Source of the DNA: Glandiceps talaboti
Taxonomy: Eukaryota; Hemichordata; Enteropneusta; Spengelidae
Reading direction: 5' to 3'
Length of the DNA: 64,000 bases
Assembly: GCF_964340395.1 (NCBI RefSeq)
Contig: NC_135560.1
Location: forward strand, 3,862,998-3,926,997
A program made the position numbers and the translations under genes. Below, piece after piece: positions 11,166-44,367 of the stretch. The number at the start of each line of letters is the position of its first letter. The first letter of the stretch is position 1. A model generated the notes under the pieces. The model did not search any database. It saw nothing but the letters and a program-made list of their open reading frames with translations, and had not been told where the DNA came from.

Positions 11166-11749
11166 TGTTTTTATAAACAATTGTAAATATATATTAAAGA
11201 ATGTTGACTAGAACTTTGTCAACTTTGATAATATGAGCGCCAAAAGCATATCAAGATGGCCTTTTGTGAATGTAAACCTGTAAAGAATGCCAATTGAAAA
11301 CAAACACAATTTGTGTTTTCTTTATGAAACAATCATCAAAAACAACTAAGTATGCTGCAATAATCATACATTGCGACATAGGACAAAGTCATGAAATACA
11401 AATATACTAAATATAGAATGCTTCATAAAAATCACAACTTGTGAAAAGAGGTTACGGTAACATTCTGAACATGTACTGTTTTTAGATAAAAGTTATTTTT
11501 CAACTGTACAGTTCCTGATCTACATCGCCTGAGATGTTTCCCTGTGTAGTTTGTCAATACGTTACTAAAACTAGCTGAGAGGCATTAGTCGGATTTTGTA
11601 GTGAAGACCAAATTGTTATCATGTGATGTTTACAGTATAAGTGGAATAAAAGCGAATGGAACTAACATAATTTACTGCAGTGACGGGGGATGAGGATAGG
11701 ATGGGGTAACACGAAAAGAAATGTGGATGCGAAGGGATGCTTTGGAATC

Positions 11750-12440
11750 GTGATGGTTTCAAGAGGGGCCTGAAATATTTTGTCCTTGATTTGTGGTACG
11801 TTGAAACAAATTTTAACCCCAGGAGCAGTCATTCAACCGTGTGAATTTGAATAGTTCCTTCACCACTTATTCCATCTACAAGAAATCGAGGTTATCCTAC
11901 CATAATTTAAGAAATTTACGGTTCCGAATACAAATATGCAAGACAATAAAAGTACCCAGTGGCGTCTGAGTGCCAAATTATGTTGGTATTGACAGTATAT
12001 TGCGTTCGTGTTTGTGGAGTTTCCTGGTCTACTTTGACTGACTTTACTATAATAGTTGCAGAAGTACTCTTGCAAACAAATACCACAGGTACGTCATACT
12101 GGCACTCACACCTTGTGGGGTTCTGTCACATCATATTGGATTGTAAAGTATCGAAAACTGTATAGAAAATGGAATATGAGTACCTGGCATGTGATGGTGA
12201 ACCATGGAAAAGTCTGCAAAGACCCGAACACAGCAGTGGGGACAAACACAATTCGATGATGATGATGGCTTCAATTGAAGAGAAATCTTCCTCGACTCAG
12301 AACTATTAAAGTAAATATAGTACAATAGTCTTCTAAATCAAGAAATGGACTTAAAAAATCACTATACATAGCATATTTTTAAGATTGTTAAAATAAAATA
12401 TCAAGTATACCTGATTTGTCGTCAGTCTTGACAGATAATG
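11750..12440. repeat. Direct duplicate of 60-1115 (segmental duplication copy 2)
   Basis: Counterpart of the block at the window start: a shared CATAATTTAAG block, a TTGTGGAGTTTCCTGGTCTAC block and a GATTTGTCGTCAGTCTTGACAG block in the same order. It marks the left boundary of the second transporter unit. No coding sequence. Confidence 0.55.
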
Positions 12441-12639
12441 TTAGTAAGTAAGTATATCAGCATCACCTTATGCTGTAGTCCCTACCAATTCATTATCTGT
12501 TAATTCCACATGGCTGTGAAATAAGATTACCTTCACAGAGAGCCTTAGCCTCGCATATTGCAAAGATATTCTTCATTGTTACGTTTATAATCCATATACT
12601 ATATATTCATACACTGTAGACTTTAAATAATGACAATAC

Positions 12640-13200
12640 AGATATTAATACAATAACATAGATATGTAAATGTTACATCATACAAAAACACACAACAACG
12701 AGTCAACAAAACTATTATTCGAAACTAACCCCATTTGATGTTATCTATATGGTGCCAGTTGTGGATGTATTTCACATTTTCTACACACAAATAATATGAC
12801 TTCAAGCATTCGTCGTGTTTTCATTCTGATACCCCTGTCAATATGGAAAGATGACGGTTATTATACAACGACATATTAATCTACTCTTTTTCCGGATGGT
12901 GGCGATCAGGTGTTTTTGGTTCAGGATGGTGGCGATCAGCTTTTTCCATTTTATCTAAACTTGTTTGTATGCAGTGTAATGTATATATATAAACCTAAAG
13001 GTAAGGCAAAGTTGATACAGTCTTTGACGTAAGTAGATTTATTATAAGTTACATGACGTGACCATTGATTATATGTGCTTTGGACTTTGAACATTTAACA
13101 TTGCTCAAAACAGACCTTGTAATGGTGATAATTATAATCCACTGAATTCTCAGACATGGAGTATAACAAATCATCATACACACACTTCAAATGATGCAGG
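12640..13200 (+). promoter_or_regulatory. Repeated promoter/5'-UTR-exon block, copy 1 (relic unit)
   Basis: Similar in order and sequence to 14400-14900 and 21205-21730. Shared elements are a CAAC.AAC block, GGTGCCAGTTGTGG.TGTATTT, a GATGGTGGCGATC block and a splice-donor-like AAAG|GTAAGG at 13000/13001. It probably supplied the first, non-coding exon of a transporter copy of which only a decayed exon 2 (14232-14283) remains. Confidence 0.45.
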
Positions 13201-13264
13201 GTGACTTTGAGTCAACATAACACACATTTATGTGTCAATGTATTGTATGGTTATCATATGAACC

Positions 13265-13990
13265 CATCAAGATTTTATGGACAAATGGTTCAGTTGAACT
13301 AATGAGTCATAATATGATGTTGGCTAAATCTACCGTGGTGACTAGTTTGATGATCATTGAGTTTTAAATAGTTCTGCAATGTGTTACAACTAATGGTAAT
13401 AAAGCTCTGATATTTATTTAGTTTTGTGTTTGCCAACAGATAAACAGACTGTTAAATTCATATAAATGAATAGTTCGAATTTCGCTATCAACACCCTAAA
13501 CATGAAGTTCCAAAGTCAGATGTAATTCTAAATGTTGATTTCTTGAAAACGTATTCATGATTTGAAATGACGTCAAAACACGAATCAGATCATTTCTGGA
13601 TAGATTTAGGATTTCACCAGGACGTTGTTTAGTCAGGCACTCAGACACACTCTTTTATTAGTTAGTGCATATTGACATACACACTACGTTATATACATAG
13701 CCAACTGCCCCCTGCCTGCCTGTAACTGTATTTGTCAATATGTACTGACTTAAAGACTGACGTGTCCGATATATATATGATTGTATGAGCAGCATGTTTG
13801 TTTATCTGTTGGCAAACACAAAACTAAATATCACAGCCTTAAACCTGTGAGGTAAAATATGTTTAACCCTTTTAACTCAACGGTCATCAAAATAGTCGCC
13901 ACCTCATGCCGGTAAATTAATCCAATCATCATATTTTGATTCATTAGTGAAACATTTGCCCTTTGAATGCCAGTTTGAATTTAATATCAA
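13265..13990. mobile_element. Fold-back element with about 190-base arms
   Basis: The arms at about 13265-13460 and 13798-13990 are inverted copies. The best-kept part is TTTGTGTTTGCCAACAGATA on the left and TATCTGTTGGCAAACACAAA on the right, and a GTTTGATGATCATTGAGTT block is matched in reverse by AACTCAACGGTCATCAAAA. There is no coding capacity. I read it as a non-autonomous inverted-repeat transposon inside the relic transporter unit. Confidence 0.6.
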
Positions 13991-14094
13991 TGTCAAAATG
14001 TCCTTCATTCGCGATGATATTTAGGCCTTCTATAATGCACCAAACATGCAAGTGAGACCACCAATTTGAGATCTACTTCTTAATTTAAAAACAA

Positions 14095-14290
14095 CGATGA
14101 CATTTCTAAGACGATAGATAACGTTTTAGTAACTTTTCCGCTCTCTTCACGACATGCTTAGATTATACAAACAAGTTATGATGTTACGCTAAACAGTGAT
14201 TTGATTTCGAGTGAAACATCTCTCTTGTTGGTCCATTTGCAGGTCTTTTACATGACAAATATGGTGCAACTACCATAATCTGAAATGTAA
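14095..14290 (+). pseudogene. Decayed exon 2 of a third transporter copy
   Basis: GTCCATTTGCAGGTCTTTTACATGACAAATATGGTGC.. at about 14232-14268 matches the start of exon 2 of both intact genes ([11 protein letters not shown]) but runs into a stop within about 20 codons. The preceding intron also matches that upstream of 6876 (CAACGATGACATT.., ACGCTAAACAGTGA..). The rest of the exon, and any exon 3 or 4, are missing before the next unit starts at about 14.4 kb. Confidence 0.75.
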
Positions 14291-14359
14291 CACTGATAAA
14301 TTGGTGGAAACGAATAGCACATTGTTTTTGCGAAAATCAAATATCCATGCATATGTGTG

Positions 14360-14400
14360 TATTTATGTATGTATGTATGTATGTATGTATGTATGTATTA
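14360..14400 (+). repeat. (TATG)n microsatellite
   Basis: About 9 TATG units at the junction between the relic transporter unit and the intact second unit. Confidence 0.88.
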
Positions 14401-14910
14401 CATGCATAGTCAGGTAAAATCAAGTAAACAAAACATATTCTTTTTAACTAACAAACACTGATGTCATCCATAGCGGCTATGACGTCAGTTGTAGGCGTAC
14501 CTGACATATTCTAAACCTGTCAGAAACAATGACTACGTTCATTCGTCGACCATTATAATCAAGATGAAACGATAAATGTTATGGCGTATTATATTTTAGT
14601 TGATTCTTGTTCAAGCTGGTTGTGAACAGTGTTTATTTTTAACTACACCTGTCCCTGAGTAGTATCTGCCCAGTGTGATCATAGCGAACATATACAGGCG
14701 TAAAGGTAAGTGAAGGTGGATCATTTAAGATGCGACAGAACTACACAAGGTGTGAGTGCCAGTATGACGTACTTGTGGTATTTGTTTGCACGAGTACTTC
14801 TGCAACCATTATAGTAAAGTCAATTTTAGTCTCTGAATTTTGTCAAAGGTATTATAGATGTAGATCCTAGACAATATCAATTAAACATGATCGAATATGT
14901 TCACCACGGT
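14400..14910 (+). promoter_or_regulatory. Repeated promoter/5'-UTR-exon block, copy 2 (transporter gene 2)
   Basis: Counterpart of 12640-13200 and 21205-21730. It contains a GATTCTTGTTCAAGCTGGTTG block, ACACCTGTCCCTGAGTA and a good donor GTAAAG|GTAAGTG at 14705/14706. That donor is the likely end of the non-coding first exon spliced to the acceptor before 15373. Direct evidence of transcription is not available from sequence. Confidence 0.45.
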
Positions 14911-15262
14911 ACATTGATCCAACTTGGTATTTTGATTTATCATTTCGACTGAAAGGTTTGTCCTTGAAATGCTAATTTTCTGTTAAGTTTGTCAGAAGAG
15001 ACACATGTCTACCTCTACACTGAAAAATAAAATATTCCATTTTGACAATTTAATAGGAGAGCCTCACCTTCAGCTGACTTGATGTGTTAGTTTGAGGAAA
15101 CGATCGATTTCAGAGTGCTGCCGATTAGCTAGTAGGTAGGCTCCTGGTTTTGTATGGGTCTCCAAACAAATCTTACAGAACACATCAATACTGGATGCGG
15201 CCATGTTTGTAATCACTATGCATGGTTATAACGCATATCCAGTATTTGGACCACTCACATAC

Positions 15263-15338
15263 ATACCTTCCTACCTACCTACCTACCTACCTGCCTACAT
15301 ACATACATACATACATACATACATACATACATACATGC
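15263..15338 (+). repeat. (CTAC)n-(ATAC)n microsatellite before exon 1 of gene 2
   Basis: CTAC units pass into about 11 CATA units ending about 30 bases before the TTCAG acceptor of the first coding exon. Confidence 0.9.
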
Positions 15339-15372
15339 ACACTCTCAATGTCAGTTCATTTATTTCAGGAAA

Positions 15373-20302
<4,930 letters not shown>

Positions 20303-21204
20303 ACATTTTAAATTCACATAATATTCTAAATATTATACATTCAACTATTCGAGAATGCCTTTGTTTTACGTAATTGATGGCAATAACATAATTATCGTAC
20401 CCAAATAAAAAGACGCACAAATCTAGTAGTCATAACTTTTTGGCTATCGTAATAGACAGGATAGGGTTCAAAAGGGTTCAGCATTTCCACCTTTAAGAAA
20501 GGGCGATCGTGGTACCTACAATTAAACAGTAATAAGAATGGTTCGAACATAATTCTTACGAAATACTCTGTTTACATATACGTATAGCGTTAACCTGTGA
20601 GCAAGCGCTATATATTATATTATAGTATTGATAAGAAAACCATATTCAAGTCTTCTTTGGCGTCTAATTACGTGTCGAATCTGTCACCATCCTGATCTGC
20701 CATCATGGTGATGCTACGTCTACCCAAATCAAGATTGAAGGCAAAAGTACCGCTGACTAAGCATCTCAAAGTATAGAGCCCAATAAGAGATTCCTCCATG
20801 CAAAGCCCACGTGTATTTGTAAAGAAACACCTTATTTTATATGGACCTTGAAATGAATTATCACATTGAATTTAACCCAGTGTATAGTACAACTGTACAT
20901 CTTATGAAGACGACAGGGGTTTAAAATCATAGTAAGTCTTGAGGAGGAGTTGCTATGCCCTCATGACTATTCCCAATAACATTGACAAATGACCAATATG
21001 AATTCTAGTTATGTGTGAAATGTAGACTATTGTCTTACAGACTTAAGTGTTCTAAGACTTGTTGTCTAAATTCCATGTCCTTGAGAAAGTCTACTGACCT
21101 TTCATTCGAAGTAGGGTAGAATGAAGTAAAATATGGAATTTACCAACATTATGAATATGTCATGTGACACATATATAAAACACATACATTTCAGAATGGA
21201 AATA
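20303..21204. other. 3' flank of transporter gene 2
   Basis: Holds the poly(A) signal at 20404-20409. No further gene or repeat is recognised. Confidence 0.4.
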
Positions 21205-21730
21205 TAGACATTGATACAATATGAAAGATATATAAATATTGCATGCATAGACAGGCAAAACACGAGGTCAACAAACATTTTATATCTAAACCAAATCGAT
21301 GCTAACTATATTAGCTATGGCGCCAGTTTTAGGTGTATTTGCTAAACAGCAAAAGTGTATACGTGTGTTCACATTGTTACCTGTCCAGATTAAAAGATAA
21401 AGGTCATGACTCAATGACGTATTAGTTCATTCTTGTTCAAGATGGTGGCGATCTGTGTAGCTTTTAACAACACTTGTCCCTCAATACAGTATGTTCATTG
21501 TGAAAATATGTCAAGGTAAGTCAGAATAAAAGAAATCATGCACATTTATTATATCATGAAAGATTAAAGATTTAAAAATCGCCAATTCTTATGCTTTGGA
21601 ATTTGAACATTGAAGATTGTAGAAATGATACCACCAAAATATCGATATTCCACTGAATTTCAGTACTCGAGTATCAACTGTAGAAGTTTGGGTTCTAGAC
21701 AATACCAATTCCATCGATAAACTCGTCTAA
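21205..21730 (+). promoter_or_regulatory. Repeated promoter/5'-UTR-exon block, copy 3 (orphan)
   Basis: Matches 14400-14900 and 12640-13200: CATGCATAGACAGGCAAAA.., GGCGCCAGTTTTAGGTGTATT, CTTGTTCAAGATGGTGGCGA, ACACTTGTCCCTCA and a donor GTCAAG|GTAAGTC at 21515/21516. No transporter coding exon follows before the NHR gene, so this is an orphan 5' end of a lost or truncated third unit. Confidence 0.5.
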
Positions 21731-22075
21731 CAAACACTTCGGCTAACTTAGGGTGACTTTTGAGTTTCTTCTAATACATTATCAATATGACCTACTTCGT
21801 GTGACAGTGGTTATGTTTAAGCTGTCAACCCTTCCAATGAAACATTTTCAATGGTTGTGGGTGGGTGGGGGTGGCTTCAGCACTTCATTTCAAGTGATAA
21901 ATCAAAATACAGTGTTTGATAAATATACCTGGGTGAGCAATTTGCTTATTTTACCTCAGGGGATGTCTATGGTAGCCAAACAAATACAAAAGACGTGATT
22001 CCATTTAGGTAATGAATATATTTATGGTTGCAACGAATGCTTATTGAATATTTATGAAAATGAGCATACATCCAT

Positions 22076-22163
22076 ACATATGTATGTACGTACATACATA
22101 CATACGTACGTACGTACGTACGTACGTACGTACGTCCGTCCGTCCATCCATCCATCCATCCAT

Positions 22164-22204
<41 letters not shown>

Positions 22205-22246
22205 TACATGTATACATACATACATACATACATACATACATACACA
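22076..22246. repeat. Compound tetranucleotide/dinucleotide microsatellite
   Basis: ACGT-type, TCCA and CA units in series, with (TACG)n in the middle. It is open in many frames on both strands, and none of these frames is a gene. Confidence 0.92.
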
Positions 22247-22534
22247 CATGGTTAGTTAGTTCTTTTATTCACTGTACTCGTTAAATATAGATACACAAAA
22301 CATAAGGCAATGGTACTGCTAATATAAGTTTGACACATTACAATAAAAGTCAATACGTACAGAGGAGGCACCAAAGGCACATGGCACATGATAACATTAA
22401 CAGTTCAGAACTTGGGTCAAACACACTGAGAAGTTAAACACTTTGGGTTTATAACAAGGTAAACGGACATATTCATACATGGATGGGGAGACAAGCTATA
22501 ACAAGCATTTTGAGATTATCTATGGTCGTAAATT

Positions 22535-22960
22535 TTATGCATGTTTTAATGAGATTTCCACCATCATGGTAACTATCCGATTTACGGAAAAACTAAATAA
22601 TGAAACAAAACTGACACCCGGGTTGGTGTGTCTTATATGATTGGACTGTAGACAATTCAGTGTTACATGAACCTCATTTCGTACCTCGCCACAACTATAA
22701 GCACGTGCTTCTCGTGGTGTAATTGGTCGAGTCCATGGGCCGGTCTCAATGGCAAGATTATGCCAAGAGGTACGAAGTCGCGTAAAGTCAATTCGTTGAT
22801 GTTCTGATAATGTAGATAAACGGTCCGTATATACATTATGAATCAGCAAGTCCGGATTAATCTCTATTCTGTAGGATACAAACTTTGAGCCAGCTTCTAA
22901 CTGTACACGTGATTTAATGTCTATCATATGGTCTCTATCACTTTCCTTACAGACTATCTA
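22535..22960 (-). mobile_element. LINE ORF2 C-terminal relic
   Basis: The minus-strand frame reads HQRIDFTRLRTSWHNLAIET, then GPWTRPITPREARAYSC and EVRNEVHVTLNC. The pattern (R.S.HNL.IE.GR...R..R.C..C....E.H....C) belongs to the C-terminal part of many LINE polyproteins. No upstream reverse transcriptase is visible, so it is a truncated copy. Confidence 0.6.
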
Positions 22961-23932
22961 GATACATGAAAGATTTAGTTTTCGCTGATTTACATAGCAT
23001 CCACACGTGATAAAAAGGGTCACCGGGAACGGTTGCACGCTCCTGTACAAGTTTACTGATGATTTTTTTTTCTGCGTTGACCGAATACACTGTTTCAATG
23101 TAGGTAGTCCTGTCTCAATTAAGCCTATATAATTCGGTGATGGTTTACGCTGATATAATGCTAAGAAGTGAGGTGAAATAGTTTTAACTGTGAACCTTCT
23201 GTGCAGTATCAGCTGGCATTTAGGAATGTTCCTAGGAATGTCTAAATTATTGACTAATCAAAGAAAGCTGACCAAAAGTTTGACATGGAAATTAGATAAA
23301 TTTTTGTAACTGAAACTCATCACACACTAATTAAAACAAATGATCACGATTATGGGTATTACTCAACGTCACAAGGTGCTTGTGGGCGCTCTAAGAACAA
23401 GTGATCAATGCTATGTAGAAGTCACAGTACACTTTCCGGTCTCTAAGATCGGTACGAAGAGTAATGTTTTGTCCGTTTATGGAATTGTATACATCTCGAT
23501 CCGATTATTTTTCAGTTAATGGTATTCAGTATTCATGGACAGATCGAGAAACAAACTGTAAATAAATGTTAGCGACAAATTTGGTTTGAAATCAGCAATT
23601 GCACGTCAGAGATATGGATGTGTAGCTCTACATACGCCACAAAACAAAGTGACGTGCATATTATATATCACATTAAAAGTAATATGCCATATTTGTAATC
23701 AGAGAAATGAACTTACTGCAGACGGATACACGGACGGACGAACAAAACCTATTTAAAAGTTCCCTTTTCGGGGACAAAAACATAAAACGGAATGTTAAAA
23801 TATGCCAATTATACAAGTCTGATCGGTATATATCCCTTTCCATAATATCATATGTTGAAGAGTCAAGACAAGCATTAGTTTGCATAGAGGACGAACGGTA
23901 CTCAATAATCTATGTATACAGTCTTCATCCAT
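22961..23932. other. Stretch 3' of the NHR gene, no clear feature
   Basis: It probably includes the 3' UTR of the minus-strand NHR gene that stops at 23933. No canonical AATAAA on the minus strand was found close to the stop. Short open frames have no recognisable motifs. Confidence 0.3.
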
Positions 23933-39434
<15,502 letters not shown>

Positions 39435-40120
39435 TATGTGTAAGTGACTGATCTACCTGCAAATATATCTGTAAAAAATGGCACTTGTGTCAAAAGACGA
39501 ACGCCAAACCAATTCAATTTATTGCAAAGGTGTTGGTCAGCAAGGAACAATAGTAGCAAGTACATGTACTTCATGTTAATTAAGGATATCAACTCATTGT
39601 GTATACATGTAATCTCAGCAGTGCGGAAGGTTTCATTCTCCTGGTGCCTCCCTTCATTCTTTTCTCCTGTCCCAGCAAATTGATCATATTGCGCACAATT
39701 TGAGTTTGCAAATAAAACTGAATATGACAATCTTGGGCTGTTATTCATAACATTGCTTTTAGGAGAATGAATGTTCATGGGCTCTTGGTAATGAAATAAA
39801 ATTGCCATTCAGTGAGTCAAACAATTTCTTGGAAGCCAATCACAAATGTTCGCTGACATCTCGTCAGCATCGATCGTATATTTAAGCAATAAACCACCCC
39901 CTGGGGATGGGACGCGTGCCAGCAGTGCATTATCGTACCAGCAGTGCATTATCACTCGTTTTAGACGCGCTAGTTCGATGTCTAGACCAATCAGATCCCT
40001 CGATTTCCAACATCAATATACTGGTATAATATAATACACTTTTTTTAATTTTTAGAGTTGCTGAGATAAAAAAACTGAATATAAGAATTGTACGTCATGA
40101 AGTGTTAGGCCCACAGTTGC
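39435..40120. other. 5' flank of the NHR gene
   Basis: Upstream region of the minus-strand gene starting at 39434. A small tandem duplication (CCAGCAGTGCATTATC) occurs at about 39918-39955. No core promoter element can be assigned by eye. Confidence 0.3.
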
Positions 40121-40125
40121 TCTGT

Positions 40126-40840
40126 GCGGAGCAGTATTGTATTGTATTGTATTGTATTGTATTGTATTGTATTGTATTGTATTGTATTGTATTGTATTGT
40201 ATTGTATTGTATTGTATTGTATTGCATTGCATTGCATTGTATTGTATTGTATTGCATTGTATTGCATTGCATTACATTGCATTACATTGCATTACATTGT
40301 ATGGCATGGCATGACATGGCATTGTATTGTATTATATTGTATTGTATTGTATTATATTGTATTGTATTGTATTATACTGTACTGTATTGTATTGCATTGC
40401 ACTGTATTGCATTGTATTGTATTATATTATACTGCACTGTATTGTACTGTATTGTATTGCATTGTATTGCATTGCATTGCATTGTATTATACTGTTCTGT
40501 ATTGTACTGTATTGTATTGCATTGTATTGCATTGCATTGCATTGTATTGTATTATACTGTACTGTATTGTATTGTATTGCATTGCATTGCATTGTATTGT
40601 ATTATACTGTACTGTATTGTACTGTATTGTATTGCATTGTATTGCATTGCATTGTATTGTATTATACTGTACTGTATTGTACTGTATTGTATTGCATTGC
40701 ATTGCATTGTATTGTATTGTATTGTATTGTATTATACTGTACTGTATTGTACTGTACTATTCTGTACTGAACTGAAATGTACTGCACTTTACTGTATCGT
40801 ATCATACTGTATTGTATCGCATTGTAATGTGTTGTGTCAA
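40126..40840 (+). repeat. ATTGT pentanucleotide satellite with ATTGC, ATTAC and ACTGT variants
   Basis: About 140 five-base units. Pure ATTGT runs come first. Blocks of ATTGC, ATTATACTGTACTGT and similar follow, and these recur with longer periods of about 55-75 bases. Open in several frames on both strands, none of them genes. Confidence 0.95.
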
Positions 40841-43800
40841 AGTCCCTATACCACTGAGTGTGTTTTATGACTAGTTCAATATATTTTAACTTGGCTTATT
40901 TCAATTATAAACAAGCAAACAAACAAACAAACAAACAAGAAACAAACGAATTTATCTAAACAGAATAGAATAGAATAGTAATTGCTGCTTTAATAATGCC
41001 AACTTCTAATGCGCCTTTCTCCTGAGAGCTTAAGGCGCTCATTTTACGCCCAACTTTAGCCTGAAAAAATAAAAAAAGCTGTCCAACGGGCAATGTGACC
41101 TCGATTTTGTTTTCGACAATGTTGGACAAGGATGTTAAAACAAGCAATATATAATGGTGGCAAAACATTTCAAGTTGAGTTTATATAGTATTTATTCAGA
41201 CATGTTGATTTTATCTCTTGCAATTTGTCTGTATGGTAATCGATTTCCACCAGTTCTACAGTTAGGAAATGTACACAATTTACGGTTAAACAAATGTTGT
41301 AGCTTCTCTGAGCCTCTCCTCTCAAAAAATGTTAAGACCCGCCAAATGAAACTCAAGCATTATTTTAGCCACCCCTTCTGTCACCTACACTACAGTGGAG
41401 CTATAACATTATATCGAACGATGGTGCATTAAAATAACAGTGTCAGTGATAACCAACTACAATAACAGTCCAAACGAGAGTATTTTACAGAGGATGTGGA
41501 TATATATATCTCATAATGAGCTCTAACCTATACAGGGAGGTACTTAGCCAGCCACCTTTCATCTTGTTTTGGGAGAAAGACAAATATCACCGTGATTGCT
41601 ACTGATTGAAAGGAGACACCTCCAAAGATGAAAACTTTTTTGAATATGAGACAATGCAGGAGGCCATTTAGAGGCATAAAATATCAAACCACAGACATAA
41701 TCTAAAGTCTTACAATGCTTGAATATGGTAATAAAATACCAGAATTGAGACAATTATACTATTATCATTTTCTGGCTATGAAGTGTATTTTATTGTGGCA
41801 AAGCTAAAAGATATTTTTCGGATGTGCGCTTGGTAATGACTTCTAAATTGTAATTTGATTCCAAAAAATCACGAAAAAAGAGCAAAACATTCACACTGTT
41901 GATGTCCCAAAGACGGTTCAGCTCCCTTCCCATGATCGCACATTTTTGCTCATTCCTTTCAGTACACGTTGGATATGCAACAGCTTAGTTTAATCTTAAT
42001 TCACTCCTGTATGCATCATCAGAGCCAGGTAAACAACTGTATAAGATATTTTAATAATTTGGAATTGACTCAACTGCATATGGTCACATGACTGTATTAT
42101 GCAGAAAATATAAAGAAATCCCCTTAATTTTGAAACAAAGTTTGCATTTTACTGATATGCGAAGCCCGTCCTCATGAAGATATATTGCCCATCACACAAA
42201 AAATGAAATGCTATAAAGATATGGGTAGGTCGGGCCCGTTAAACAGCTCTTTTTCTGGCCTTAAGTTGATTCAAATCCACTGACTATAACTCGCATAGCA
42301 GTTCAAAATGACGGGTTCCCAACATTGGAAGGAGGCGGTCACTCAACACAAAGCGCTGTAGACAAGCATGGCGTTAAATGTTTTAATCATAATGTTCCGG
42401 GAAGGACATAGCCATTTGATTTTGCGTCGCTGATTCGTGACTCTGGTAGCTCTCGACTCTCCAGTACGAGAGCTATTAGTACGAGAGCTATCAGTGTTAC
42501 AGATCAGCGACCAAGACATCTAGACCGGCCGGACTCGACTACAGCTCAGATAATTTCTATATTGCTTAGTCTACTTTTTGGAGTACTTAGATTACGTTTT
42601 GTAGGCCTTTAATAGCAAAAATATTGTAAATCAGTTTTTTTTTCACGTAAACTGTTATGATAGTAACAACCTTAATATGACCATAAACATCGTCATAGAA
42701 AAGATGACGTCCTAAGCTAATACCGGGACGAAAATTATCAGACACTATATATAATGTATATTTAACGTACAAATATTTCATCAGGGCAGTGTACATGTTT
42801 GCTTGCTCAGTTTGTCACACTTTGAATAGTTTTGTATGTATCTTTATATATTGCACGTGCTTGCTACATAAAAGAGGCAAATTGTTCAAAAATGTAAAAG
42901 ATACATGTCATGTGATGTGATGTGCCTGACATACTGCATACTGTTACCATCCCCTATTACGATTAGTGTTTCTCTTCGATAAGGTTGAATTACATAGTGT
43001 GACCCTTCATGAATTTTGTATTTAAAGGGTCACAAGGTGTACATAGTTTTGAGATCTTGAATACGATATGGGGGCTTATTGTTACAGTAGATTAAATGAT
43101 ACATGTTGTGTTTTAGTTACTGAGGTATACTTAACCATTATTTGATATTGTCAGAAATTATACAAACCTGGTATTTAGGAATAAAACATAAATGATTCGA
43201 TGACGTAATTATTATGCATATAATTAAATGTTCAGGAAATTGCTATCATACTGTTAAGTGTGCTAGTATTAATGCCAGAGTTCAGTGTCATCGAAGGTAT
43301 GCATCGACCTTAACAAGTTACACTGGTTTAGTTTTACTATAGTTTTAATTGTATGTCAGTATTTTTCACATTAGTGTCCAATAGCTTATTATCTCAACTA
43401 GTGTCACGTATTCTCACAAGCCATAGTACATGTTGTATATAATGTCTCTACTGACGCACTGAAAAGTAAAAAAAATGCATGGGGACGTCTGTTGAGTGCC
43501 GCCTTAAAGAGGATCGTGTCACTTTAATCAACACGGCCATATAAAGAAGAATGGAAGTTTACATACCCTAATAAGAACACCTCTCCAAGCTCATCACGAA
43601 AAAATACTCCTTTATGTAATCGGAAGAGACAAAGTAAAACACGAACATGAAATGTGCAATCCAACCATTGACTATCGTGACAGTACAGTCACATAGCAGT
43701 GTTGTCCCACAAATAAGGCGTAGGCGATAAAAAGCATAAGTGTTTTATGGAATCACGAACTGGAAAACTGCCAATTGAACTACAGCAGTCAAACTATGTC

Positions 43801-44360
43801 GATTTACGATTACACAGATTGAGTTAAGATAAGATAAGATAAGATTTCCCATTAGATAGCTAAGAGAAATGTAATGTTGAAATTTAATGCAAATAATCTG
43901 ATGTTAAAATGGGATTTATTGTACATAACATACTGTTGTGCTCCATTTACCCTATGCTATGTTGGGTTTATAATGTGCTCATAGTTTGTGTGTAACTTTT
44001 TTATTTTTTGTTGTTCGTGTACCCTTGCAGTGACCTTTAAATCAATCTTTATGGGCCGCAGTAAATGTCAGTTTGTATTACATAAAAGAAAGAGGGTATG
44101 TCGGGTCATAAACAAATACCTCACCAGTACAGTACATGCGGTATGTACATGTGCCACTTCACAATTACAAACTTCTACTTATATTGATTTAGAAGGGTAA
44201 CACATGCACATATTATGCTGTAATAAAATCAACCAGTGAGGTATTTTCCGTGTCCGGACATGTACATGTTCTTGACAAAAACAAAACATTTTAAAACTCT
44301 ACATACTCTACATTTGATATAACACTGTCTGACAGAAATAAACACTGAATAATCAGCACT
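40841..44360. other. Intergenic stretch between the NHR and FEM1 genes
   Basis: No supported exon. Small features are (AAAC)n at 40913-40940, (AATAG)n at about 40960, a duplicated GTACGAGAGCTATNAGT at about 42464-42492, and (GATAA)4 at 43826-43845. A forward frame at 41190-41430 is open for 92 codons but shows no motif. Confidence 0.4.
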
Positions 44361-44367
44361 TCCTGTT

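Noticed and set aside
40124-40870. Open frames of 147-248 codons (CIVLYCIVLY-type peptides) on both strands
   Set aside because: Pure shadow of the ATTGT satellite.
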